DNA of 64,000 nt from Macrostomum hystrix (GCA_950097015.1 CATNEN010000001.1:26385001-26449000), one strand, 5' to 3'; shown: positions 9,901 to 19,505, numbered from the stretch's first letter. Numbers and translations are program-made. Notes: generated by a model not told the origin, from the letters alone.

Positions 9901-12853
9901 CGGCCTGTCCCGGTCATTGCTGAGCAGCTGGGCGCACGTGGCTGTCACCTGCATCGCCGGCAGAGAGTACGTCTGGGCCGCCGGCCAGACCTCCTGCGAA
10001 GTGTTCTGCCTGTGGCCTGAGGGCTTCCGATCCGAGACCCTACCTGTGACAGCCAGCCTCGGGGTGAAGCTGGTGCAGCTGTGCTGCGGCCAGGGCACCG
10101 TCTGGGCCCTCTGCACTGATGGACAGCTTTACCTGTGCCAAGGTGAGACTGTTTTCAGATGCTCTCGTGCTTCCTGTCTAAGAATATGATTCCCCGATCC
10201 CCAATTCACAACTGCCATTCTCCCAGATCCCTTATTCACAACTGCCATTCTCCCAGATTCCTTAATTTCAACTGCCATTCTCTCAGATTCCCTATTCACA
10301 ACTGCCATTCTCCCAGATTCCTTATTCACAACTGCCATTCTCCCAGATTCCCTATTCACAACTGCCATTCTCCCAGATTCCCTATTCACAACTGCCATTC
10401 TCCCAGATTCCTTATTCACAACTGCCATTCTCCCAGATTCCTCATTCACAACTGCCATTCTCCCAGATTCCTTATTCACAACTGCCATTCTCCCAGATTC
10501 CTCATTCACAACTGCCATTCTCCCAGATTCCTTATTCACAACTGCCATTCTCCCAGATTCCTTATTCACAACTGCCATTCTCCCAGATTCCTTATTCACA
10601 ACTGCCATTCTCCCAGATTCCATATTCACAACTGCCATTCTCCCAGATTCCTTATTCACAACTGCCATTCTCCCAGATTCCTTATTCACAACTGCCATTC
10701 TCCCAGATTCCATATTCACAACTGCCATTCTCCCAGATTCCTTATTCACAACTGCCATTCTCCCAGATTCCTTATTCACAACTGCCATTCTCCCAGATTC
10801 CTCATTCACAACTGCCATTCTCCCAGATTCCTTATTCACAACTGCCATTCTCCCAGATTCCTTATTCACAACTGCCATTCTCCCAGATTCCTTATTCACA
10901 ACTGCCATTCTCACAGATTCCTTATTCACAACTGCCATTCTCCCAGATTCCTTATTCACAACTGCCATTCTCACAGATTCTTTATTCTCAACTGCCATTC
11001 TCACAGATTCCCTATTCACAACTGCGCATTCCCAATTCAATATGCAGCCTGACAATGACTCTAGCCGTGCTCCCACAGGCATCAACGACGCCGAGCCATT
11101 CGGTCTGCGCTGGAAGCGGCTGAAGATTCCCCAACGCGGCGGTCCAAAATCCGCGGCCAGCGGCGGTCCGTTCGTCGCCATTGCCTGCTCCGGCGGCGGT
11201 CTCTACGGCCTCGGCAGCGGCGGCGGCCTGTGGCTGGTCGGCCCGGAGTCTCGAGTCGTCGGCTCCGCCGCATTCAACGCCGACTCGGAAGCTGCCGCGG
11301 CGCCCGTTGGCCTGGCCGGCATTGCCGGATGTCCTTGGAGCGGCGCCGGCGGAGCCATGTGGGCCTGGGACTCCAAGGGTCGCGTCTTTGCTCGGGTGCG
11401 TTGCGGCTGCTCTACTGGTGTGCGTGTGTTTTAGCTTAGGCCGTCTTAACTTCCCTTTTAGATTAACTGCCCTTCACAGTTTGGGTTCGCTGAGTGTGGG
11501 CGTCAGGCTTCAGGTCCTTCCCCTCTATTACAACCTGTAATGAAAGTTAACCGGTTAGAGACTGTTGAAGCCGCCACACCAACCCCAATTTCTAGAATTA
11601 GAGAAAGAATTTGTTGTTCAGTGCTCAGTCCGATTGTTGCCTTCCTTGGCCTGGGATTCGAACTCAACTGGGATTCGAAGTATTAGAAGCCCAAAGGTCT
11701 GATCTCTGATCTGCAACCTCTCTGTGTAAACTTAATGCCTTTCTGCACTAATTTCATAGCCTTCAAAATCCCGAATTCACCTGTTGCCAGGTGCGCCAGC
11801 CTTCCTCCTCCAACTCGCCGCTTGAATCCGCCTCGTGCCGCTGGCTGTCTGTGGCCGGGCCCGACATGCGGCAGCTCGCCGTCTCCGGTGGCATTGTCTA
11901 CGCCATCTGTCGCCGACTCGGCCGAGTCTACGCCAGGAGCGACGATCTGCTGAGCGGCGGCGGCGACTGGAAGCCGATTGGCTGCCACGGCAGGCGAATT
12001 GTGACTGTGGCGGCCGCAGCAGGCGGTCACGTGATCTGTCTGGATAGCGAAGGCCGCCTCGTGCGAATGAAGGTGCGAACGCTAGTTTATCATGTCATTA
12101 TCATGTCACAGCTAGTTTATCATGTCATTATCATGTGACAGTCAGTTTATCATGTCACAGCTAGTTTATCATGTCATTATCATGTCACAGCTAGTTTATC
12201 ATGTCACAGCTAGTTTATCATGTCATTATCATGTGACAGCTTGTTTATCATGTCACAGCTAGTTTATCATGTCACAGCTAGTTTATCATGTCACAGCTAG
12301 TTTATCATGTCACAGCTAGTTTATCATGTGACAGCTTGTTTATCATGTCACAGCTAGTTTATCATGTCACAGCTAGTTTATCATGTCACAGCTAGTTTAT
12401 CATGTCACAGCTAGTTTATCATGTCACAGCTAGTTTATCATGTCACAGCTAGTTTATCATGTCACAGCTAGTTTATCATGTCATTATCATGTGACAGCTT
12501 GTTTATCATGTCACAGCTAGTTTATCATGTCATTATCATGTGACAGTCAGTTTATCATGTCACAGCTAGTTTATCATGTCATTATCATGTCACAGCTAGC
12601 TTATCATGTCATTATCATGTCACAGCTAGTTTATCATGTCATCACCATGTCACAGCCAGTTTATCACACCTGTGTCTCTCCTCAAACGCTACTCCAGGAG
12701 CAGGTGGTTATCGAGGAATCGCCGCTGCCCTCCATTCTGCCCACCGCTCTCGCCAGCCGACCTTCCGGTTTGGCGCCGGCAGCCTCGGTGGCATCGCAGA
12801 GCACTCGCGCCAGGCTGTCTGGATCGGAGAGCGCAGACTGGGAGCTTGTGTGA
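3991..12853 (+). CDS. TECPR2: TECPR2 orthologue: WD/tectonin protein with C-terminal LIR (nine exons, ~1584 aa)
   Basis: Exons are 3991-4380, 4651-5001, 5126-5557, 6123-8168, 8625-8959, 9697-10142, 11079-11395, 11791-12072 and 12698-12853. They join without frame breaks to about 1,584 residues; human TECPR2 has 1,411. The N-terminal ~330 residues match the TECPR2 WD-like region in order (for example LVGTSVGSVHLL, LEYCQRRLLVAS, LGACFLPD). The middle is a low-complexity linker with a KKKK patch, polyproline, polyQ (about residues 591-600) and a 7-residue repeat (about 666-827). From about 917 onward there are tectonin-type blades (WAAG, WALCTDGQLYLC, MWAWDSKGRVFAR). The protein ends in A-D-W-E-L-V, matching the C-terminal ATG8/LC3-binding motif of TECPR2. 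The family acts in autophagy and ER-exit/lysosome trafficking. The exon 5 end is uncertain: donors at 8960 and 8987 are both in phase and differ by nine residues. Confidence 0.92.
4399..4600. repeat. 15-bp minisatellite in TECPR2 intron 1
   Basis: About 13 copies of GGGATATTTCCGAAT and close variants (ATGTTCCC, ATTTTCCC). It occupies most of the 270-bp intron between donor GTTAGT at 4381 and the acceptor at 4650. Open frames on both strands here are artefacts of the 15-bp period. Confidence 0.93.
5605..5925 (+). mobile_element. MITE-like family C copy in TECPR2 intron 3
   Basis: About 320 bp is clearly related to 62670-62975. Shared blocks include ATCGGCATCGTC, GATTCTCGTCAG, GTCCTTGTCAACAGGGTCTT, GGCTTTGAAAGTTAGTTCAT and GTTTGGGAGCTAT. 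It contains no coding capacity. The family's outer ends (AACAGTAGAAA) are not clear in this copy, so it looks truncated. Confidence 0.75.
5985..6075 (+). mobile_element. SINE A head fragment in TECPR2 intron 3
   Basis: A partial tRNA-like head with GAGTGGTCTAACGCG (A-box-like) and GTCCCTGAGTTCAAATCCGC (B-box-like), related to the full copies near 8.2 and 40.7 kb. The body and ATT tail are missing. It sits about 50 bp before the exon 4 acceptor. Confidence 0.7.
6945..7428 (+). repeat. Coding 21-bp repeat inside TECPR2 exon 4
   Basis: About 23 copies of a 21-bp unit built on GATTCCAAGCTTCAACCAGA encode a 7-residue repeat, D/E-S-K-L-Q-P-D/E, at roughly residues 666-827. Unlike the intronic arrays it is in frame with flanking conserved coding sequence and is held to multiples of three. 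It lies in the acidic linker between the WD-like and tectonin regions, where length varies between species. Confidence 0.93.
8205..8586 (+). mobile_element. SINE A copy in TECPR2 intron 4
   Basis: A tRNA-derived SINE of about 370 bp. The head is GCGGTTAACGCGTTTGCC (A box) followed by GGTCCCTGAGCTCGATTCCG (B-box region). The body has GTGAGCGTGTGCCTGCG and CAGGAGTCAG, and it ends in an (ATT)n tail. Matching copies lie at 40728-41084 (+) and 18940-19250 (-). It fills nearly all of the intron between exons 4 and 5. Confidence 0.88.
9054..9575. repeat. 17-bp minisatellite in TECPR2 intron 5
   Basis: About 30 copies of GGGATTTCTCTGGATGT, with CAC/CTC and GGATGT/GGGTGT/GGATTT variants. All frames stay open, giving repetitive translations I reject as coding. 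The array occupies most of the intron between exons 5 and 6. Confidence 0.94.
10190..11035. repeat. 30-bp minisatellite in TECPR2 intron 6
   Basis: About 28 copies of a 30-bp unit with the core TTCACAACTGCCATTCTCCC followed by AGATTCCTTA. The array fills nearly the whole 936-bp intron. Both strands are open for about 300 codons because of the period. Reading on from exon 6 stops at about 10189, so intron retention would not translate the array in the gene's frame. Confidence 0.95.
11396..11790 (+). other. TECPR2 intron 7, unique sequence
   Basis: A 395-bp intron with donor GTGCGT and acceptor GTTGCCAG. Unlike introns 1, 5, 6 and 8 it carries no tandem array, and I see no transposon in it. 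Confidence 0.7.
12080..12665. repeat. 19-bp minisatellite in TECPR2 intron 8
   Basis: About 28 copies of AGCTAGTTTATCATGTCAC. Many are interrupted by an 11-bp ATTATCATGTC insertion, giving an irregular two-length periodicity. It occupies most of the 625-bp intron before the last exon. Confidence 0.93.
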
Positions 12854-13391
12854 TTTTTTATCGTTAGATTTTTTTTGCTTATGGAGGCCTTACCGTTGCG
12901 ATCAGAGATGAATATTTAATAATATATTTTCATTAAGATTTATCCAAGAGACCTCTTTCAAATTCACTAATTAAGTTTTCTTTCTGCTACAAGAAGGCTC
13001 ATTGCGAATTCCCATCGGATGCATTTTTGTTATAATCAACTGTTTCTTTTGTAATTTTTCTGTACTCGCATTAACCAAAGCCAGTGCAACCTATCGCCTA
13101 TATGGGAGACAATATTGTCAGCAATGCGTATTCCAGTTTGAGGGAACAATTTCTCGCTTTTAAGTTGAGACCAGTATATTCTGTTTTTTTCTTGTCCATT
13201 TTCGTTTAACGAGTAACTTTACTAATCAAAAAGGTAAGCCGCACTTGGTACGAGATCACGTGGCATTGTTTCTAGTGCGCCGCGAGTAGTATTTTGGCAA
13301 AGAATACACCGATTCCTCTATAATCCACTGTGCCTTGATTTGTTTCGCTTCAGAAATTCCGCCAGGCAGTTAAGTTTTTGTTCGCATCCAT
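12854..13391. other. Convergent 3' region between TECPR2 and P1
   Basis: AT-rich sequence holding the TECPR2 3' UTR on the plus strand and the P1 3' flank on the minus strand. No canonical AATAAA is seen on the plus strand near the TECPR2 stop. No gene or repeat was recognised. Confidence 0.5.
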
Positions 13392-13404
13392 TTTATTGTT
13401 TATT
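13392..13404 (-). terminator. Poly(A) signals for P1
   Basis: Two overlapping minus-strand AATAAA hexamers (TTTATT on the plus strand at 13392-13397 and 13399-13404), about 105 bp past the P1 stop codon. The position fits a polyadenylation signal. Confidence 0.55.
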
Positions 13405-13509
13405 TCAAACGCTTGTGACGTTTTTTCTCACTTTAACGTTAGTCAAATTCACATCGAAAGTGTTTTCGTAGCGTTAGAAACGTTATAACAGTTGAGTTTC
13501 CGTTCATGC

Positions 13510-14640
13510 TCACAATCCACAGTAGCCGTTCAGCTGTCGAATCTCGTCAGCGCCCAGTGCGGCTCTGGCGATGGCGTAGCAAACGAAGCGACCCTTCAGA
13601 GCCGCGATGGGGTTCGAGTTGTAGCCGAGGCGCAGGCACCTTGGCGGCCCCTGCGTCGCCTGGTTCAAGTCACCGACTCCAGCCACAGCCGTGCCGTTGA
13701 AGTAGAAGGTGGAGAAGTGGATTCCGGTGAAGACAGCGGCAGCTGACACTTCCTGTGGAGTGTCATCCTGTCTGAGCAGATTGCTTCCAGCTGACTGGGT
13801 TGTCTCAGTTTCATCCAACAGGTTGGTCTGTCCCGAGAACCAGTGACTCACGAACAATTTGCCGCTGGCGTCAGCGAATCGGTAACTGACTCTACCAGCG
13901 CAGTCGTGAAACGTGTGGTAATTCTGCTGCGTTGTACTCTGCCTCACCAGCCTCACAAAGAAGGTGAAGTTGTGAGGATAGTCCAGGTAGCTCGATGCCA
14001 AAGTGGTCCCGTCCGTGTCGACCTCGATAAAGTCCGATTTAGATCCGGCGAAATAAGCACCTTGGCTGTCCCGCGTCACCGCGCCTCTTGGAGTGGCGAA
14101 GTACTTCGCAGGATTGATCAAGTTGGTGTATCCCAGCCTGAAGTCCAACAGAACCAGCAGCTTGGATACCAAAGCAGAGCTTAGTCCTGGAATGCCAGTT
14201 GAAGCTGTAGGTCCAGTAGTTGTCGAAACCAAGCTACCTGTCTCAGCTGAAACCTCGTGAGTAGTCATGGAGGTTCCATGAGCAGCTGGCGTGACGGGTG
14301 GAAAAGCGTGCTTAACGAAGCTGACGCACCCGTCAGAGCCGCTGCTCAGATCCCAGCGAGAGGCCAGCTCGGAGCTGCTGCCATGGTAGCACTTTGAGCT
14401 CGACTTCGTGAAGTGAACTCCGGCGCAGAGATCGGAGCCGACACAAGCCAGGGCGCACTCCAGCAAATCCTTCGCCGCACTCTCAGAGCTCAGCGTCGCC
14501 AGGTTCACACTCGACGGGCACCTGGCGATGGATTTCAACGCGATGCTCACCTGGTTTGCCTGAACCACCGACCTCAGCTTCGGCAGTGCGATCATTATCA
14601 CCAGGAGCAAATTTAAAGAAAAAATTCTGCTTCTCGCCAT
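13510..14640 (-). CDS. P1: secreted PAN-like + LamG-like protein (376 aa)
   Basis: Predicted secreted protein, function unknown. I chose the Met at 14640 over the upstream one at 14775 because it starts a hydrophobic signal peptide (residues 1 to ~28, MARSRIFSLNLLLVIMIALP) and matches the other family starts. Residues 41-110 form a PAN/Apple-like module with six cysteines (41, 62, 66, 72, 84, 105). A Ser/Thr/Pro linker follows (111-155), then a LamG-like domain from about 160 to the end with four cysteines (HDC, PRCLRLG, FVCYAIA, YCG). There is no intron. P1 is one of the more divergent intact members and in the LamG domain resembles the plus-strand P8. The family assignment rests on the pattern of cysteines and motifs; a binding target cannot be read from sequence. 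Confidence 0.87.
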   Translation of the reverse strand: MARSRIFSLNLLLVIMIALPKLRSVVQANQVSIALKSIARCPSSVNLATLSSESAAKDLLECALACVGSDLCAGVHFTKSSSKCYHGSSSELASRWDLSSGSDGCVSFVKHAFPPVTPAAHGTSMTTHEVSAETGSLVSTTTGPTASTGIPGLSSALVSKLLVLLDFRLGYTNLINPAKYFATPRGAVTRDSQGAYFAGSKSDFIEVDTDGTTLASSYLDYPHNFTFFVRLVRQSTTQQNYHTFHDCAGRVSYRFADASGKLFVSHWFSGQTNLLDETETTQSAGSNLLRQDDTPQEVSAAAVFTGIHFSTFYFNGTAVAGVGDLNQATQGPPRCLRLGYNSNPIAALKGRFVCYAIARAALGADEIRQLNGYCGL

Positions 14641-15695
14641 GTGAAATGCTCGGAATATATGACTATCTGTTGAGGAACCGCGCTCCGATTTTAATCCTAT
14701 AGGCCAGTCTTGTTTGGCTGCGTGCCTTATACTCAAAGTGCACTGATATTGGAGACATTTTTTATGCCTAAACACTTGATTTCACAATCCCCTTCAGACT
14801 AGTCGATTTCAGTCGCCTAGCAGGTAATTGTTGCTTTCTTTCTGGTCTTTTTAGGTGTTAAAACACCTCACTCTTACGCACATTGTTTGGGGGGAAGCAC
14901 TTTTCAAAGCGGCTCTAGACTGTAAGCTGTCACTTTGAGGACAATCGATGCCATTGTTTAAACACAGTAAAGCAAACATCTTTTGAATCGATTGTTCGGC
15001 CTCATCTTTTAAGCGAGAGCCCTGTCAAACCCACTATTCTGCATTGTTTAAAACGTTTAGGCCATTTACTTTGGTAAGAAAAATGTTGTTGCATAAAAGC
15101 TTTTCAGTTTCCGAAAGATGGACGGATAAGATGCAGCGCCGCCTAGACTTTAAAGTCTAGCTTAAGGCAGATTTTACGATCTCATCACCTATGCTTCAGT
15201 CCTAATATGAGCTATTCGAGTCGCAGTCCATATACTCATATAGTATCTCAAAAGTACATTCAACTAATTGGCATGTTTGCGAGTTTTTGGTCTCGAAAAT
15301 AAGCGAAGACGCTGATGCTGTCATGTGCATTTCATTGTCAATCTATATGTCTCCATTCTATCTTAGAAAGCATGAACCAGATCATCGAAGCAAGAAGGTC
15401 ATGCACGAGGACCTCAAGCTGGCAACCCATGACATCAAGAAACATAAGTAACTTATTAAATTGGAAACAAGCATGGTCGCTTGTATAGCATGTATATTTT
15501 CATATTTTACTATCGGGTTCTGCGCTCAAGCGATTGTAGAGAGGCACACGGTTGCATTTAGTTGCTACTTGAAGAAGACACTACGCGTCAGGACAATATA
15601 CTGACAGACATTATTGGCTAGACTTTGAGATGAGGAGAGGCGTTTGAGTTCAATGCACGGACTAATTTGCGAGTTTATAAAACCATGTACGAGTA
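14641..15695. other. Spacer upstream of P1, nothing recognised
   Basis: About 1 kb that includes the P1 promoter; a weak AT-rich box, ATTAAAAT on the minus strand near 14690, is the only candidate. No ORF, repeat family or RNA gene was recognised. Confidence 0.4.
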
Positions 15696-15699
15696 TTAT

Positions 15700-16320
15700 A
15701 GATAGATAGAGACACGCAGGAGCTGATCAGCTCTCGCACTCACGCGCTCGCGAAACAGACGGGAGGGGCAGGCAGTTGTGGCCTGAGGGCTGAGACCCAG
15801 CGCCTGCAAGTCATCCAAAAAACAGTCAGTCAGCCTCGCCTTGCTGGTGCAGGAGGATCCAACCAAAAGGGACTTGGTCGCCTCAGCCATGGCTCCGCAG
15901 GCAGCATTTGGCGGCGCCGGCGGAGGGTGACACTCAGGTCTGTAACGCCGGCGCGGACCATCAGGTCTCTAGACGGCAAGCTCTCGGGGTAATGCACGCG
16001 CTCAGGGCGTCGCGCAGCAGAGACCTGTAGATCGCGACCAGGGCTCGCTCTCGTGAGTCGGTCATCGGCACCGCTTCCTTGCCGAACAGTACGATCGGCT
16101 CCACGGCCTCGTGGAAGAGGCGCAACTTCAGGCCGTCGCTCGCAGCTGAGTTGAAGAAGTTCTTGAGCAGGTGCGTGGCGCGCCAGGCATGATTCCTCCT
16201 GTCAGAGTCGATGGAGTCCGGGCTCATAACTAGTGATCCAAGTCTTCGGACACGGAGATGACTTCTCCGTTGGGCAGCGTAAGTGCCGGGGCGGTATCAG
16301 TGCTCACATGCAGCACCTGT
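15700..16320 (-). mobile_element. Truncated LINE, reverse-transcriptase 3' end
   Basis: Minus-strand frames read as the C-terminal part of a non-LTR retrotransposon reverse transcriptase. They show LPNGEVISVSEDLDH, an SPDSIDSDRRNHAW stretch, then LKLRLFHEAVEPIVLFGKEA, the usual 'LR.F.A.VE.ILLYG.E' block. Next comes VTLRRRRQMLPAEPW, like the R/W-rich tail after the RT. Stops and frame changes break it near 16227 and 15890, and the catalytic domain is absent. It is a dead 5'-truncated copy. Confidence 0.72.
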
Positions 16321-16349
16321 CTAGCTGCCATATAGTCGCTTAGCTTACA

Positions 16350-16425
16350 GATTCTGTGGTCTATGGACTGTGGGGGCGCCACACCCTAACACATTTCTAC
16401 CCCAGATAATGCTGGCACCATTTAG
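16350..16425 (-). mobile_element. SINE B fragment
   Basis: A short piece of the SINE B body (TATGGACTGTGGGGGCGCCACACCC and ATAATGCTGGCACC) related to 47860-47920. Head and tail are missing. Confidence 0.5.
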
Positions 16426-16437
16426 GGCAGATATCCA

Positions 16438-16560
16438 AAGAAGCTCAGCGATCTCAGCGACTCAAAAGGGCGGCCTTCACGATGGCGTAGCAAATGAAGC
16501 GAACTTTCAGAGTTCCTCCAGTAGGAGAGTTGCAGCCCAACATCAGTCACTGCGGCAAAT
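16438..16560 (-). pseudogene. Relic of a PAN-LamG family gene (3' end only)
   Basis: About 120 bp matches the last coding segment of P2 (17150-17270), including GCTCAGCGATCTCAGCGACT and GATGGCGTAGCAAATGAAGCG. Substitutions and small indels remain and there is no upstream coding part. It lies 570 bp downstream of the P2 stop, so it is the decayed end of a former tandem neighbour. Confidence 0.85.
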
Positions 16561-17127
16561 CTAGAGATGCGAATCAGACCCATTTGCTAATGTAATGTGA
16601 AAATACGCCTTGCGCCATCGAGGATACTCTCTTGGCGATGTTGTCCGCCCCGTCATTGCCGCGTATTGCCGCGTATGCCTGTTTCGTCGATATATTAAAA
16701 ACGATATGCCCTGGACTCGTAACTAGCTGTCTTTGAACTCTTCCCGAAAGACACTTAAATTTCTAGCTTACATGTACCTAGTGGTTTGGAAGCTTCTACC
16801 AAAAACTGCTTCTCCTGTGGCTAAAAATCGAACTCACGAATACTGGAGCTTTCAGTATTCCTGGAATACCGCAGTCCATTAAACAGCTCGTAAAATAAAC
16901 TTCAGAAGTAAAATAAATATTACGCCATGCTTCTCAACGCAAGCCATTGAAAGAAGAAAACATTAAGCCAGAAAATGTTGAGTCTGCGGATAGCAGACAG
17001 CCAAGCACGCGCCTCAGTAGCATCAGTTGTAGCTAGGGGCGTATTGCTATGATAAGACTGATCATAATCAGGAACCATTTGGCTATTTGCTGCTATTCAG
17101 CAAACTACGAAAAACGAGCATCAGTCT
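16561..17127. other. Spacer between relic and P2
   Basis: Unique AT-rich sequence, the 3' flank of P2. A duplicated GCCGCGTATT near 16660 is the only local structure. No gene seen. Confidence 0.4.
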
Positions 17128-18264
17128 TCAGTATCCACAGAAGCGGTTCAGCTCAGCGATCTCAGCGACTCCGAGGGCGGCCTTCGCGATGGCGTAGCAA
17201 ATGAAGCGACCTTTCAGAGCTCCTCCAGCTCGAGAGTTGCTGCCCAGCCTCAGGCACTGCGGCAAGCCTTGTGAGCCGGTCCCGGAGCCCTCAAAGCTGC
17301 CACTTTTAGCTGTTCCATTGAAGTAGAAGGTGGCGAAGTTTGGTCCAGTGAAAACGGCAGCAACAGAAACATCTTGGGGTACATTGTTCGTGGTTAGCAG
17401 ACCTGATGCAGACGACAGGAATGAAATCGTATTTGGTGCAGGTGAACCTGTAAACGAGTGACTCACGGAGAGCTGGGAGCTCTGATCCGAAAATTGACCT
17501 CTGATCTTTCCACTGCAGTCGTGAAACAGGTGGTAGCCCTGCTCATTGAAGGTCTGTCTGACGAGCCTCGCGTAGAAGGTAAAGTTGTGAGTATAGTCCA
17601 GGTAGCTGGTCGCCAGTGTGTTTCCAGCAGTGTCCACATCGATGAAGGCCGAGACGCTTCCAGGAAAATGAGCGCCCTGGGTGTCTCTCGAGACAGCGCC
17701 TTGAGGAGTGGCAGAGTAGATCGCCGGGTTGATGAGGTTCGTGTATCCCTGTCTGAAGTCGAACAGAATCACCAGCTTTGACCCGAGGGCGGAGCTCAGA
17801 CCTGGAACGCCGGATTCTGGAGACAAAGTCGTGGCCATTGAACCTTTCTGTTCTGGCGCTGAAGTCGTCATTGAAGCATCCGGGCTGGACATCAGTTTTG
17901 GAATGGCCAGAGGGACTTTTGTGGAGATAGGTGACATAGTTCTATAGCTGACGCAGCCATCGGAGCCGTCAGAGACGCTACTCAGATCCCACAGAGAAGT
18001 CAGCTCGGAGCTGCTGCCATGGTAGCACCTTGAGCTTGCTTTCGAGAAGTGAACTCCAGCGCAGAGGTGAGAGAGAACACAGGCAAGAACGCAGTCGGCC
18101 AGGTCTTTCATGTTTCCGACAGGCCACAATACAGTTAGTTTTGCAGGCGATGGACATTTAAAAATCCTGTTGAAAATAAGATTGCTTTGACCAGCTGTGC
18201 CGGACCTTGGCAGGATCAGAGTTAGAAGTAGAAGTGAATAAAAAGCTTGTCGCTTTCTCAGCAT
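17128..18264 (-). CDS. P2: secreted PAN-like + LamG-like protein (378 aa)
   Basis: Intronless and predicted secreted. The signal peptide is MLRKRQAFYSLLLLTLILP, followed by the six-Cys PAN-like module (from CPSPAKLTVL to GCVSY). A Ser/Thr/Pro-rich linker leads to the LamG-like domain, which begins at LVILFDFRQGYTNLINPA and ends ELNRFCGY with the four family cysteines. The LamG half is nearly identical in DNA to P3, P4 and P5 over long stretches. Signal peptide, linker and 3' flank differ, and the HSFTGSPAPN region has its own sequence. A TTTAAA box and CGCTGAAAG motif lie just upstream. Function is unknown; lectin-like or matrix binding would be typical of the folds. Confidence 0.88.
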   Translation of the reverse strand: MLRKRQAFYSLLLLTLILPRSGTAGQSNLIFNRIFKCPSPAKLTVLWPVGNMKDLADCVLACVLSHLCAGVHFSKASSRCYHGSSSELTSLWDLSSVSDGSDGCVSYRTMSPISTKVPLAIPKLMSSPDASMTTSAPEQKGSMATTLSPESGVPGLSSALGSKLVILFDFRQGYTNLINPAIYSATPQGAVSRDTQGAHFPGSVSAFIDVDTAGNTLATSYLDYTHNFTFYARLVRQTFNEQGYHLFHDCSGKIRGQFSDQSSQLSVSHSFTGSPAPNTISFLSSASGLLTTNNVPQDVSVAAVFTGPNFATFYFNGTAKSGSFEGSGTGSQGLPQCLRLGSNSRAGGALKGRFICYAIAKAALGVAEIAELNRFCGY

Positions 18265-18276
18265 TTTCCTCGTTTT

Positions 18277-18308
18277 CTTTCAGCGCTTCGTATGATTTAG
18301 GTTTAAAG
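18277..18308 (-). promoter_or_regulatory. Candidate P2 core promoter
   Basis: Minus-strand CTTTAAACC (18302-18308) resembles a TATA box. About 22 bp downstream lies CGCTGAAAG (18277-18285), a motif also found upstream of P3 and P5. The spacing suggests the motif is near the transcription start. This is inference without transcript data. Confidence 0.4.
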
Positions 18309-18399
18309 ATCACATGAAATAGACTTTGGTTTATCACAGAAACTATTTCGGTTCGTCTTGGTAGCGAAACGAAGTTTTTTGCGCACATTTAATTTTACA

Positions 18400-18927
18400 C
18401 ACGTTTGTACTTTTCCTTGTCCAGTAAATGTACTGTCACTCTGTTGTATCCAATGAAAGTCAGGGTATTCTCGGGAAGCAGCAGGTGACAGAATCTGTCA
18501 GTTGCTATGCCATTTTCCATTGTTGATTTGCTTTCATGTTATTGGTTCGCATTCTTCTGTTCGACTTTTCTCATAGCTGTCTATTGGGAGTTGATCTAGT
18601 CCATTGTTTTTTCCTGAATCAACAACGCTCCATCCATCTTTTCGCACTTCCTGTGGCTTTTCTGCACTTCCCGACACACAGTCTTCTCTGCCCAACTCTT
18701 GGTTCGGAAGAGATATTTCCTGCCAGCTTTGCTTGAGAAAGCTGGCTGTTTGTACGAGTGAGAACTCTTTCACATTGTCTGCCTTTCCAAGGTTTGCAAA
18801 CTTACAGTCACATGTTAGCGATTTTTCTTTGAAATTTCGTGAAGAAAATTGGATTTGCTAAACGTTGGTTCTAAATGTCTAAACACAGCTATAAAGCCTC
18901 AGGCATATTCGCTAGTTTAAAATTCAT
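18400..18927. other. Spacer upstream of P2
   Basis: Pyrimidine-rich unique sequence. Part of it (18590-18720) loosely resembles 30560-30680 upstream of P4, around GCACTTCCTG, which may mark a shared duplicated flank. No gene recognised. Confidence 0.4.
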
Positions 18928-18939
18928 CCCTTTACTTAT

Positions 18940-19250
18940 ACTTGTAACCCATTTAATAATATTAATAAATGCAGGAATGCTGTGGGCAATGGTACATCAT
19001 TTGGTAACACTAGACCCCTATGCATACGCTCACACAGGTGTGTACATCTGCCCTGACTTTCTCATCGTCAGGCAGTGTACACTTTCACTGTGCCTCTAAG
19101 GTTTGCCTTCAAGGTCGTAAATTGAACGACAAGCCCCCAAGTCTTCTCTCTGCGGCTGCGACATAATTTAATGTTGCCTCGCTGCGGAATCGAGCTCAGG
19201 GACCTTGGCTCGAGAGGCAAACGCGTTAACCGCTTCGCCACTCAACCCCA
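18940..19250 (-). mobile_element. SINE A copy, minus strand, with candidate TSD
   Basis: The complete structure reads on the minus strand: head AGCGGTTAACGCGTTTGCC with GGTCCCTGAGCTCGATTCCG, the GTGTACACACCTGTGTGAGC body, the GCAGCATTCCTGCA-type 3' part and an ATTA-rich tail near 18950. CCCTTTACTTAT at 18928-18939 and CCCTTTTACTTAT at 19251-19263 flank it as an imperfect target-site duplication. Confidence 0.83.
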
Positions 19251-19424
19251 CCCTTTTACTTATTTATTACTGCAAGTAGCAAGTGCACCTCCGACTGGTT
19301 TGTGAAGTCTGGCACTGCATACAAGCATTCCGTTGCTCCGACATTTGGTTGCCTTGGTGTCTGCAGATTTTGAGTGTCTTTAAGGCTGAGTGTGCTGATC
19401 GTTATCGTGATGGCAGTATTCCAT

Positions 19425-19505
19425 AGCTAGATGGAGTGGTTAACGCCTTAAGTCTCGCAGGGTCCCTAAGCTTAATACCACACGGACACCAAATGACGTA
19501 CCAGT
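19425..19505 (+). mobile_element. SINE A head fragment
   Basis: GGAGTGGTTAACGCCTTAAGTCTCGCAGGGTCCCTAAGC is a decayed SINE A head without body or tail. Confidence 0.5.

Noticed and set aside
10129-11181. 350-codon minus and 297-codon plus frames over the 30-bp array
   Set aside because: They lie in TECPR2 intron 6, bounded by a good donor and acceptor whose removal keeps frame.
13843-14184. Plus-strand frames of about 107-113 codons opposite P1-P5
   Set aside because: Antisense shadows of the LamG coding region, recurring at the same place in each paralogue.
14641-14775. N-terminal extension of P1 from an upstream Met
   Set aside because: It would bury the signal peptide; relatives start at the position equal to 14640.
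15961-16227. Independent small gene
   Set aside because: Reads as a fragment of LINE reverse transcriptase with neighbouring pieces in other frames.
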